From positions 90,430-154,429 of the forward strand of contig JAQGJK010000023.1 of NCBI GenBank assembly GCA_028290665.1: a stretch of DNA of 64,000 nucleotides, in the 5' to 3' direction. The translations under genes were made by a program, and so were the position numbers. This document shows positions 36,377 through 43,283 of this stretch, piece after piece. How positions within the stretch are numbered: the stretch's first letter is position 1; every line of letters starts with the position of its first letter. Origin of the DNA: Devosia sp. (GTDB taxonomy: Bacteria > Pseudomonadota > Alphaproteobacteria > Rhizobiales > Devosiaceae). The notes beneath the pieces are model-generated. The model saw only the letters and a list, made by a program, of their open reading frames with translations. It ran no database searches and was not told where the DNA came from.

Positions 36377-37330
36377 TTAGCGCGTGGTGCGTTGGCCGAT
36401 GTCAAGATCGCGGTCGTCTTCGACCTCGACTTCGGTCTTGCGCACGGTGTCGCTCACCGTCTCGGTGCGCTCGGTGGAATCCTTGCGCAGCGAGATTTCC
36501 TCGGTGACGCGGGCTTGCTTGGCAATCACGGCTTCTTCGGCGTGTTCTTCGGCTTCGATGGTGCGATCGGTGAAGGCGACATCGCCGGCGCCGAGAGCAC
36601 GATCAACGGGGCGACGCTCGATGGTGACGCGTTCATCGCGCAGATTGACATCAGCGCTCACGGGTTCTTCGCGGACATAGGAACGGACGCGGACGCGGCC
36701 GAGATTGACGTCGCGCTTGCCGACGACGAGCTGCTCGTCGATGACCGGGATGACTTCATCATCACCAATTGCGCTGGAGCGAGTGTCCGAACCGAGGCTG
36801 CCCGTCGAAGTCGAACCACTGACATCAGTAGCACCATAAGCACTGCGGCCAGCCGAGACGTCGGAGTCATAGGCCACCCGAGCATCGGCCGAAGTGGCGA
36901 AATGGCCCTGGTCGGCTTCGGCGTTGTAGCCGGTCCAGCCTTCCGAGCGCCAGGTTTCTTCGCGGGCGTCGAAATCAACGGCGCCTTCATCATCGAGGAT
37001 GTCGAGGGCACGGTCATACGTCGTATCGGAGAGGCCGGAAACGACGACAAGGAAACCGCCGCGGCTCAGGCCCTCGGCATAGGAATAGCGATCTTCCTCG
37101 GGCATGAAGAAATCGGCGAGCGCGCCGAAAAAGCCATGACGGTGCTCGCTGGTATCGGCGACGGGCGTATCGCTTTCATTGCCGGGAACGAGGCGGACTG
37201 AACTGGCCGGCAGGCCAAGATCGAGCAGGCGCTGCGAGGCATGCTCGGCATCGCGCTGGGTGTCAAAAAACGCCGATAAAGTACGGCCGCTGGTATTGGT
37301 GCTAGCGTAGGTGGTGGAAAGATCGCTCAT
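36377..37330 (-). CDS. DUF2382 (YsnF/AvaK) stress protein, long form
   Basis: A 317-residue hydrophilic protein. An N-terminal domain (FFDTQRDAEHASQRLLDLGL) resembles the GsiB/general stress 17M-like fold; residues about 120-185 are a Ser/Gly/Thr-rich linker; the C-terminal DUF2382 domain starts at VIPVIDEQLVVGKRDVNLG and holds repeated V.EE..RK and E.T beta motifs. YsnF/AvaK proteins are made under stress; biochemical role unknown. Its ATG overlaps the TGA of the short DUF2382 gene (ATGA). Confidence 0.8.
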   Translation of the reverse strand: MSDLSTTYASTNTSGRTLSAFFDTQRDAEHASQRLLDLGLPASSVRLVPGNESDTPVADTSEHRHGFFGALADFFMPEEDRYSYAEGLSRGGFLVVVSGLSDTTYDRALDILDDEGAVDFDAREETWRSEGWTGYNAEADQGHFATSADARVAYDSDVSAGRSAYGATDVSGSTSTGSLGSDTRSSAIGDDEVIPVIDEQLVVGKRDVNLGRVRVRSYVREEPVSADVNLRDERVTIERRPVDRALGAGDVAFTDRTIEAEEHAEEAVIAKQARVTEEISLRKDSTERTETVSDTVRKTEVEVEDDRDLDIGQRTTR

Positions 37331-37728
37331 GATAGATCCTCTTTGGTTGGATTTGGCTCAGCTTCAGTTCGTTCGATAACGGCCCGCTGCTTGCGTAGAC
37401 TGATCGGCAGCGTGACGTTTTCCGTGGTGGTGGTGCGGCGAATGTGCAGCTCCTCCTTGAGAACCAGACGCTTTTCAACGACCAAGACTTCCTCGACGAC
37501 CGGGACCACCGTGACATCGCCTTCGGTCCTGATTGCCGGAACGGCCGTGATTTCAAGGTTCATCGGCACGCGGGTGACTTCGATCGTTTCGCGGTCGAGG
37601 TCCGCCGTGGCGTATTCATCGACAGTGTCGGTGACGGTCGAAACGCGCACCCGGCCGGTGACGCGATCGTGCGTCTCGACCGTTGCCGTCTCGCTGACGA
37701 GTTCGAGGATGTCTTCGGATTTGATCAT
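37327..37728 (-). CDS. DUF2382 (YsnF/AvaK) stress protein, short form
   Basis: A 133-residue protein read from ATG 37728. It consists of the DUF2382 domain only (VVEEVLVVEKRLVLKEELHI, then RTTTTENVTLPISLRKQRA), preceded by a segment with PRC-barrel-like short strands. It is the first gene of a two-gene operon, with a four-base overlap to the long form. An EcfG-type promoter lies 24 bases upstream. Unknown biochemical role; stress regulation is inferred from the promoter. Confidence 0.8.
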   Translation of the reverse strand: MIKSEDILELVSETATVETHDRVTGRVRVSTVTDTVDEYATADLDRETIEVTRVPMNLEITAVPAIRTEGDVTVVPVVEEVLVVEKRLVLKEELHIRRTTTTENVTLPISLRKQRAVIERTEAEPNPTKEDLS

Positions 37729-37751
37729 TGGGCCGCCTGTCAAAAGTCGAG

Positions 37752-37776
37752 AACGGCCAGATTCAGGCAAGGTTCC
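37752..37776 (-). promoter_or_regulatory. EcfG (general stress response) sigma promoter
   Basis: On the minus strand GGAAC (37776-37772), 16 bases, CGTT (37755-37752): an exact match to the EcfG consensus GGAAC-N16/17-CGTT of alphaproteobacteria. The start codon of the DUF2382 gene lies 24 bases after the -10 element. Confidence 0.72.
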
Positions 37777-37863
37777 GCTGCGAAATGGTTGCTATCCCGG
37801 CAGCGGCATTAACCCGGAATTCACAACGATTTAGCATCGTGGGGTAGTCAGAGGAAAATCCCC

Positions 37864-38139
37864 ATGCGTCAGATTGAATTGCTCGAAGATTTGAAAGTTC
37901 GGTTCCCCGGGCGCGGGGAAGAGTTCGACCTCGGGCTCGAAATCGGAGCAATCTGTATCCAGATGGCGCAGGGCGAGTTGATGATCGAGCGCACGGTGTC
38001 CGCCGCCTGCGCCGAACAGCTGCGGCCATTGGCAGTGCGCTTTGACTACACGCTGATCGCTACCTCGAATGGCAAGGATACGGATCTCATTCTGTATCAC
38101 GCCTCGCGGCGGCCGCGGCTTCGGGTCGTTAGTCGCTGA
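37864..38139 (+). CDS. Conserved hypothetical protein, 91 residues
   Basis: A small soluble protein with good RBS (AGAGGAAA). No family recognised. N-terminal LLEDLKVRFPGRGEEFDLGL is helical and charged, followed by two amphipathic helices and a C-terminal strand (DLILYH). It faces away from the DUF2382 operon; a GGAAT-N17-CGTG sequence at 37816-37841 resembles an EcfG promoter with two mismatches. Its last 11 bases overlap the end of the convergent Crp gene. Confidence 0.6.
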   Translation: MRQIELLEDLKVRFPGRGEEFDLGLEIGAICIQMAQGELMIERTVSAACAEQLRPLAVRFDYTLIATSNGKDTDLILYHASRRPRLRVVSR

Positions 38140-38845
38140 TCGTCGGTTCCGGCTCGCGCTTGAACAGGCGAGCATATTCCCGCTCCGCCAGCCCGTAAGA
38201 CCCGTTGGACGTGCCGACGAGACCGTCACGGTCGAGCAGGGTGACGCTGCCGCGGGTCGACCGGATCAGGCCACGGCCTTCGAGCGCCTGCAGGCCGAGC
38301 GTCACGCCGGAGCGCCGTACCGCCAGCATCGTCGCGAGGAATTCGTGGGTGATGCTGAAGCTGGTGCCCATGCGATCGGCCACCATCAATAGCCAGCGGG
38401 CCAGCCGTTCCTCGAGCAGGCCACGGCCATTGGCGATCGAGGTTGCGGCCACCTGCGTCGCAAACGCATTGGCGAAATTGAGCATCACCTGCCGCAGTGT
38501 CCCCGAGGTCGCAATCGCCGTGGACAAGCGATGCGCATCAACCCGAGTCGCAGTCCCGGCGCCCTGGACAAAACATTCGAATGGCGATTGCACGTCGCCA
38601 TAGGCGAGGGCCACGCCAGTCATGCCGTCGACGCCGATAATGCCGACCTCGATCACTCCCGGCACTTCCTCGGAGACCACCGAGGCGAGGCAATGCTCGG
38701 GAAAGTAAGCGAATTCGATTTTGGTATTGGCTGCATGTAATTGTTGGCGCAGGGTCAGGTCGACGGTGGTCAACGGAGCAAGCAGCGCTAAATCATCGTC
38801 CGACAGACGCTGTAATAGCAAATTGTCATAGCTCGCCCGGGTCAC
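38129..38845 (-). CDS. Crp/Fnr-family regulator, first copy
   Basis: A 238-residue protein read from GTG 38845 because the RBS AGGAGG lies directly upstream; the longer frame is rejected. The N-terminal cNMP-like beta-roll contains EVGIIGVDGMTGVALAYG; the C-terminal winged helix has the recognition region LAVRRSGVTLGLQALEGRG. Fnr-type cysteines are absent and the cAMP-site Arg pattern is not seen, so the effector is unknown. Common in Hyphomicrobiales next to stress genes. Confidence 0.85.
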   Translation of the reverse strand: MTRASYDNLLLQRLSDDDLALLAPLTTVDLTLRQQLHAANTKIEFAYFPEHCLASVVSEEVPGVIEVGIIGVDGMTGVALAYGDVQSPFECFVQGAGTATRVDAHRLSTAIATSGTLRQVMLNFANAFATQVAATSIANGRGLLEERLARWLLMVADRMGTSFSITHEFLATMLAVRRSGVTLGLQALEGRGLIRSTRGSVTLLDRDGLVGTSNGSYGLAEREYARLFKREPEPTISD

Positions 38846-38992
38846 GACGCACCTCCTGCCTTGGGGCAAGAGCACATCAGTGTCTCCCTGCCGTCTGCGC
38901 CCGTTAGTACGTGCAGACGATCGTGCGACATTACCACATCGAACAACGACTTACGAACGATTGGTCAGAAATCGTACAGTGGCGAGATGGCG

Positions 38993-39232
38993 TCACCCCT
39001 CGGTGCGGGTAACCAGCAGGCGCAGGCCGACATCCAGGACCTGCTTGCCGTCGGCATTGCGGACGCGCATCGACAGGGTGCCGATACCCAGCCGCGGCAT
39101 AGTCTCACACGCGATATGGGTCAGCGTATCAATGGCTTCGCGTTGCGCTGCGCCAACATCGTCCAGTTCGGTGCCGGTTGCATCCACAACCACGCTGAGG
39201 CCATCGTCGTAGTCGAAATAGTAGCGCTGCAT
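38993..39232 (-). CDS. DUF6894-type small protein
   Basis: A 79-residue protein: MQRYYFDYDDGLSVVVDATG followed by ELDDVGAAQREAIDTL and a C-terminal VLDVGLRLLV. This layout (F/Y-F-x-D..D..G.EL.D...A...A) is the DUF6894 pattern, common near stress and phytochrome genes in Hyphomicrobiales. Function unknown. Transcribed towards the Crp gene, 147 bases away. Confidence 0.75.
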   Translation of the reverse strand: MQRYYFDYDDGLSVVVDATGTELDDVGAAQREAIDTLTHIACETMPRLGIGTLSMRVRNADGKQVLDVGLRLLVTRTEG

Positions 39233-39429
39233 CGCCCCTCAACGTCCGCTGGCAGGGGCAGATAGGGCCGCCTCTGTTCGATTTAGTACAGCATCCTTAC
39301 CGAACCGCAACGCGTTGTATTTTCGATGTACGTTGAAACTTTTTTTGTGTTCGCGACATTGCGCGAGCCGGACGCTTGGCGAATTTCAACGTTTATCTGG
39401 TCTTCTCCGTCAGTTCCCACAGTGCCCAG

Positions 39430-40200
39430 ATGCAATCGATGAGCCTCTCCAGTCATCAGCCAGCGGCCGACAAATTGCGGCTGCTCGAGCCGTTCTTCAG
39501 ACGGATCGAGCAACGCGATCGCCTGTCGTCCGAAGAACGTCAGGCGCTTATCGGTGCGGTCAGTGAGATCCGGACAGTCCCGGCTCGCAGGGATCTGTTG
39601 AGCGAAGGCGACATGCCGCAATCCAGTATGCTGCTCGCCAGCGGCTTTGCCGCCCGATACGCGGTGCTGGCAAGTGGCGGACGTCAGATCACTGCTTTCC
39701 AGATTGCCGGCGACTTCGTCGATCTGCAGGCCTTTCCACTACGGATCACCGACCACAGCGTCATCGCGATTACCACCTGCACGGTGCTGGTGTTTCCGCA
39801 CGCCGCGTTGCTGAAAATCACCGAGGACTATCCACACCTGACCCGACTGCTGTGGATGCTGACCCTGCTTGATGCGGCAATTCACCGGCAGTGGCTGGTG
39901 GTGATGGGCCGGATGTCGGCCCTCGGGCACATGGCGCACCTGTTTTGCGAGCATTTCGTCCGGGCGCAGACGGTCGGCCTTGCCATTGGCAATCGTTTCC
40001 CGTTCCCGGTCAACCAGTCCGAACTCGCCGATGCGCTCGGTCTCTCCATCGTCCATGTTAACCGGACGCTGCAGGAATTGCGGCGCCAGCACTTGCTGGT
40101 GTGGGAAGGGGCCGAGGTCAATGTGCTCGACTGGCCGGCGCTGATGAGCATCGCCCAGTTCGACGATACCTTCCTTCACCTCCAGCTATTGCCGCGCTGA
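39430..40200 (+). CDS. Crp/Fnr-family regulator, second copy
   Basis: About 256 residues from ATG 39430 (ATG 39439 is equally possible; the earlier TTG at 39376 gives an unlikely leader). Beta-roll with LLSEGDMPQSSMLLASGFAA, coiled dimer helix, then the winged helix with QSELADALGLSIVHVNRTLQ as recognition region. No Fe-S cysteines. Divergent from the DUF6894 gene. It may act on the palindrome-rich region upstream of the DHA2 exporter; that is inference. Confidence 0.85.
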   Translation: MQSMSLSSHQPAADKLRLLEPFFRRIEQRDRLSSEERQALIGAVSEIRTVPARRDLLSEGDMPQSSMLLASGFAARYAVLASGGRQITAFQIAGDFVDLQAFPLRITDHSVIAITTCTVLVFPHAALLKITEDYPHLTRLLWMLTLLDAAIHRQWLVVMGRMSALGHMAHLFCEHFVRAQTVGLAIGNRFPFPVNQSELADALGLSIVHVNRTLQELRRQHLLVWEGAEVNVLDWPALMSIAQFDDTFLHLQLLPR

Positions 40201-40233
40201 TCGGCGCCGATCGACTTCCACCCCTCGGGGCCA

Positions 40234-40328
40234 TTGACATTGGGCGGGCCATTAGTTAAGTAAAAACTTAACAAATATTTTGCAAAGCTCCTGTCGATTT
40301 CTGTCAGCGCTGTTCGTCTAGCTGACAG
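40234..40328 (+). promoter_or_regulatory. Promoter with palindromic sites upstream of the DHA2 transporter
   Basis: TTGACA at 40234-40239 begins an AT-rich stretch. A perfect inverted repeat GTTAAGT / ACTTAAC (40255-40272, four-base spacer) lies where the -10 would be. A second inverted repeat CTGTCAGC / GCTGACAG (40301-40328, 12-base spacer) lies further down. They look like operator sites. The gene starts at 40478. Confidence 0.5.
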
Positions 40329-40477
40329 AACCCGATCCGGAGACCGAAAATGAGCCAGCAGGCCACAAGAAAACTTCTGCACGGGCGCCATGCGCCATGT
40401 GGACTAGCCGGGGCCGCCCGCGCCATGCGACAGACAGCGCCCGACTTTGGTTGCGACCCAACCGCACGAGGTACACA

Positions 40478-41971
40478 ATGACCACCGAAGCCCTTCCCCG
40501 CGACCTGACCGCCGATTTCGGCACGGCCTCGCCCGCCAATACCGAAGTGACGCCCCGCAACCGGTTGGTGATCTACCTGCTGCTCGTGTCGAGTTTCGTC
40601 GTCATCCTCAACGAAACCATCATGAGCGTCGCCATCCCGCATCTGATGGTCGATCTCGGAGTGGAAGTCACGGCCGCTCAGTGGCTGACCACGGCGTTCC
40701 TGTTGACCATGGCGGTGGTCATTCCAATCACCGGCTTCCTGATCCAGCGCCTCAACACGCGGCCGATCTTTATGATCGCCATGTCGCTGTTCACGGCGGG
40801 TACCCTGATCTGCGCCGCATCGCCGAGTCTCTGGCCGCTGGTGTTCGGACGGGTGATCCAGGCTTCGGGGACGGCAATCATGATGCCATTGCTGATGACC
40901 ACGGTGATGACCCTGGTGCCACCGGCCGGGCGGGGCAAGATGATGGGTAATATCTCGATCGTAATTTCGGTCGCTCCGGCGCTCGGGCCGACGATTTCCG
41001 GCCTCATTCTCGAATGGCTGAACTGGCGCTGGATGTTCATTCTCGTAGTGCCGATTGCGCTTGCGGCGATGGCGCTTGGCTTTTCGAAAATCGAGAACGT
41101 CACGACGCCGCGTTATGCCCCGCTCGATATCGCCTCGGTCATCCTGTCGGCGCTCGGCTTCGGCGGCGTGGTCTATGGACTGTCGAGCCTTGGCGAAGCG
41201 TCAAGCGACGCCTCGATGATCCCGAGCTGGCTGCCGCTGGCGATCGGTGTAGTGGCGATCGTCAGCTTCGTGTTCCGCCAGCTTAGCCTGCAGAAGACCG
41301 ACCGGGCGCTGCTCGATCTTCGGACCTTCAAGTCGAGCAATTTCAGCATTTCGATTGCCACCATGGCGATCTGCATGATGAGCCTGTTCGGCACCTTCAT
41401 CCTGTTGCCGATCTACATGCAGCAGGTGCTCGGCCTCACCGCCCTGCAGACCGGACTGGCGCTGCTGCCGGGCGGCTTGCTAATGGGCCTGCTCGGCCCG
41501 GTGGTCGGGCGGCTGTATGATCGCGTCGGCCCGACGGTGCTGCTCGTGCCAGGCGCTGCCATCGTCAGCGCGGTGTTCTGGGCAATGACGCTGCTCGACC
41601 AGAACTCGTCGGTGTGGTTCGTACTTGGCGCCCATATCTGCCTGTCGGTCGGCCTCGCCTTCCTGTTCACGCCGCTGTTCACCGCCTCGCTGAGTTCGGT
41701 AGCGCCACGCTATTACTCGCATGGCAGCGCCATTCTCGGCTCGATCCAGCAGGTGGCCGGCGCCGCCGGTGTCGCGTTGCTGGTTGCACTGATGTCGATC
41801 GGGACGGCCAGTCTCATCGGGCAGGGTGCCGAACCCGTCGCGGCAATGGCCGGCGGCATCCGTACGGCGTTCTTCTGGGGCGCGGTGATTTCGCTGTTCG
41901 CAGTCGTCGCGGCGTTCTTCGTGCGTAAGCCGGCCGAGCAGCCCGACGGCGAAATGCTGCACGGCCACTGA
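40478..41971 (+). CDS. DHA2-family (EmrB/QacA) drug:proton exporter
   Basis: A 497-residue protein read from ATG 40478 with 14 predicted membrane helices. Motifs include NETIMSVAIPHLMVDLGVE at helix 1 (typical EmrB D/E-x-T-x-V..A.P), motif A-like TGFLIQRLNTRPIFMIAM and motif C-like VAPALGPTISGLILEWLNWRW. It pumps drugs or other toxic compounds out against protons. No membrane-fusion partner is present. The regulator may be one of the Crp proteins or unlinked. Confidence 0.9.
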   Translation: MTTEALPRDLTADFGTASPANTEVTPRNRLVIYLLLVSSFVVILNETIMSVAIPHLMVDLGVEVTAAQWLTTAFLLTMAVVIPITGFLIQRLNTRPIFMIAMSLFTAGTLICAASPSLWPLVFGRVIQASGTAIMMPLLMTTVMTLVPPAGRGKMMGNISIVISVAPALGPTISGLILEWLNWRWMFILVVPIALAAMALGFSKIENVTTPRYAPLDIASVILSALGFGGVVYGLSSLGEASSDASMIPSWLPLAIGVVAIVSFVFRQLSLQKTDRALLDLRTFKSSNFSISIATMAICMMSLFGTFILLPIYMQQVLGLTALQTGLALLPGGLLMGLLGPVVGRLYDRVGPTVLLVPGAAIVSAVFWAMTLLDQNSSVWFVLGAHICLSVGLAFLFTPLFTASLSSVAPRYYSHGSAILGSIQQVAGAAGVALLVALMSIGTASLIGQGAEPVAAMAGGIRTAFFWGAVISLFAVVAAFFVRKPAEQPDGEMLHGH

Positions 41972-41988
41972 TCGGTAACGATGTCTGG

Positions 41989-42010
41989 CAGCCGGACTGC
42001 GGTCCGGCTG
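41989..42010 (+). terminator. Hairpin after the DHA2 transporter
   Basis: Nine-base arms CAGCCGGAC / GTCCGGCTG around TGCG, 17 bases after the stop. No T-tract follows. Confidence 0.5.
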
Positions 42011-42018
42011 TCGCCCAC

Positions 42019-42036
42019 CACTAACCTATGTTAGTG
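42019..42036. promoter_or_regulatory. Perfect palindrome upstream of the GAF kinase
   Basis: Arms CACTAAC / GTTAGTG, seven bases each, around CTAT. It lies 69 bases upstream of the GTG start at 42105, so it is probably an operator. Confidence 0.45.
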
Positions 42037-42104
42037 ATTGCTGGTCAGCAGTGACATTAACCTGATGGGGTTTGGCGTTTCTCGGATACGCCTGCGGGGC
42101 CTTG

Positions 42105-43277
42105 GTGCACGACTTTCAAGACGATATCGATGCGGTTGCACGCATCGGTGCGGTTCGTAACATCCTTGATGTGGTGTGCCGCACGACCGGCATGGGCTTT
42201 GCCGCCGTTGCCCGCGTCACTGACGACCGCTGGATCGCCTGCGAAGTTCTCGATCATATCGATTTCGGCCTGAAGTCTGGCGGCGAACTCGCCATCGCCA
42301 CTACCATCTGCAATGAAATCCGCCAGACCGGCGATGGCGTCGTCATCGACCACGTCGCCAATGACGCGGCGTATTACGGGCACCCGACGCCGGCCAAGTA
42401 CGGCTTTCAGAGCTATATCTCGATGCCGATCACCCGTAGCGACGGGTCATTCTTCGGGACTTTGTGTGCCATCGATCCGCAGCCCAAGAAGCTGCAGAAT
42501 ACGCACACGATCGACATGTTCCGGCTGTTCGCGCAGCTGATCGCCAGCCAGCTCGACGCCGACGAGAAGTTCAAGGCGGCCGAAAAGGATCTGCTCGGCG
42601 AGCGTCAGATGGCCGAACTGCGCGATCAGTTCATCGCCGTCCTCGGGCACGATCTGCGGAATCCGGTGGCGTCGCTCGGAGCCGGCGCCAAGATGCTGCT
42701 TGATACGCCGCTCAACGAGAGGGCGACGCGGATCGTCACCCTGATGCAGGGCAGTGTCATCCGGATGGGCGGGCTGATCGACAATCTGCTGGATTTCGCA
42801 CGCGGCAGGCTGGGTGGCGGGCTGATGATCGACCGGAGCACCGCGGTCGATCTCGCCCCCGTGCTGCAGCAGGTCGCCGACGAATTGCGTTCGGTCACTC
42901 CCGATCGCCGGATCGAACTGACGCTGGCGCTCGACAGCTTCGTCGCCTGCGATCCAGCGCGGATCGGGCAGATGTTTTCCAATCTGCTCGGTAATGCGAT
43001 CACCCATGGTTCCCCCGAGACCCCGGTGCGGGCAGAGGCGCGTGCCGACGCCGACGGGTTTGTGCTGAGCGTCGCCAATGGCGGTGAGCCGATCCCCGAT
43101 GGCAGCATCGCTTCGCTGTTCCTGCCGTTTTCGCGCGGTCAGGGCAACGCCAACCAAACCGGGCTCGGGCTCGGGCTGTACATCGCCGCGGAAATCGTCC
43201 GCGCCCATGGCGGCACGCTGACGGTTGCTTCGACAGCGACGGAAACCCGGTTTACCGCGACGCTGCCGAGCGCTTGA
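42105..43277 (+). CDS. GAF-domain sensor histidine kinase
   Basis: About 390 residues from GTG 42105 (a TTG at 42072 is an alternative). GAF domain at about residues 15-155 (FQSYISMPITRSDGSFFGTLCAID), then HisKA with phospho-His in VLGHDLRNPVASLG, then HATPase with N-box FSNLLGNAITHG and G-box TGLGLGLYIAAEIV. No membrane helix, so cytosolic. No response regulator follows; it converges with the phytochrome gene, ending seven bases from its stop. A light, redox or nucleotide cue is possible. Confidence 0.88.
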   Translation: MHDFQDDIDAVARIGAVRNILDVVCRTTGMGFAAVARVTDDRWIACEVLDHIDFGLKSGGELAIATTICNEIRQTGDGVVIDHVANDAAYYGHPTPAKYGFQSYISMPITRSDGSFFGTLCAIDPQPKKLQNTHTIDMFRLFAQLIASQLDADEKFKAAEKDLLGERQMAELRDQFIAVLGHDLRNPVASLGAGAKMLLDTPLNERATRIVTLMQGSVIRMGGLIDNLLDFARGRLGGGLMIDRSTAVDLAPVLQQVADELRSVTPDRRIELTLALDSFVACDPARIGQMFSNLLGNAITHGSPETPVRAEARADADGFVLSVANGGEPIPDGSIASLFLPFSRGQGNANQTGLGLGLYIAAEIVRAHGGTLTVASTATETRFTATLPSA

Positions 43278-43283
43278 GCACCG

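Noticed and set aside
40255..40272. Second CtrA box upstream of the DHA2 exporter
   Set aside because: The two TTAA halves are eight bases apart, not seven; it is better read as a simple palindrome.
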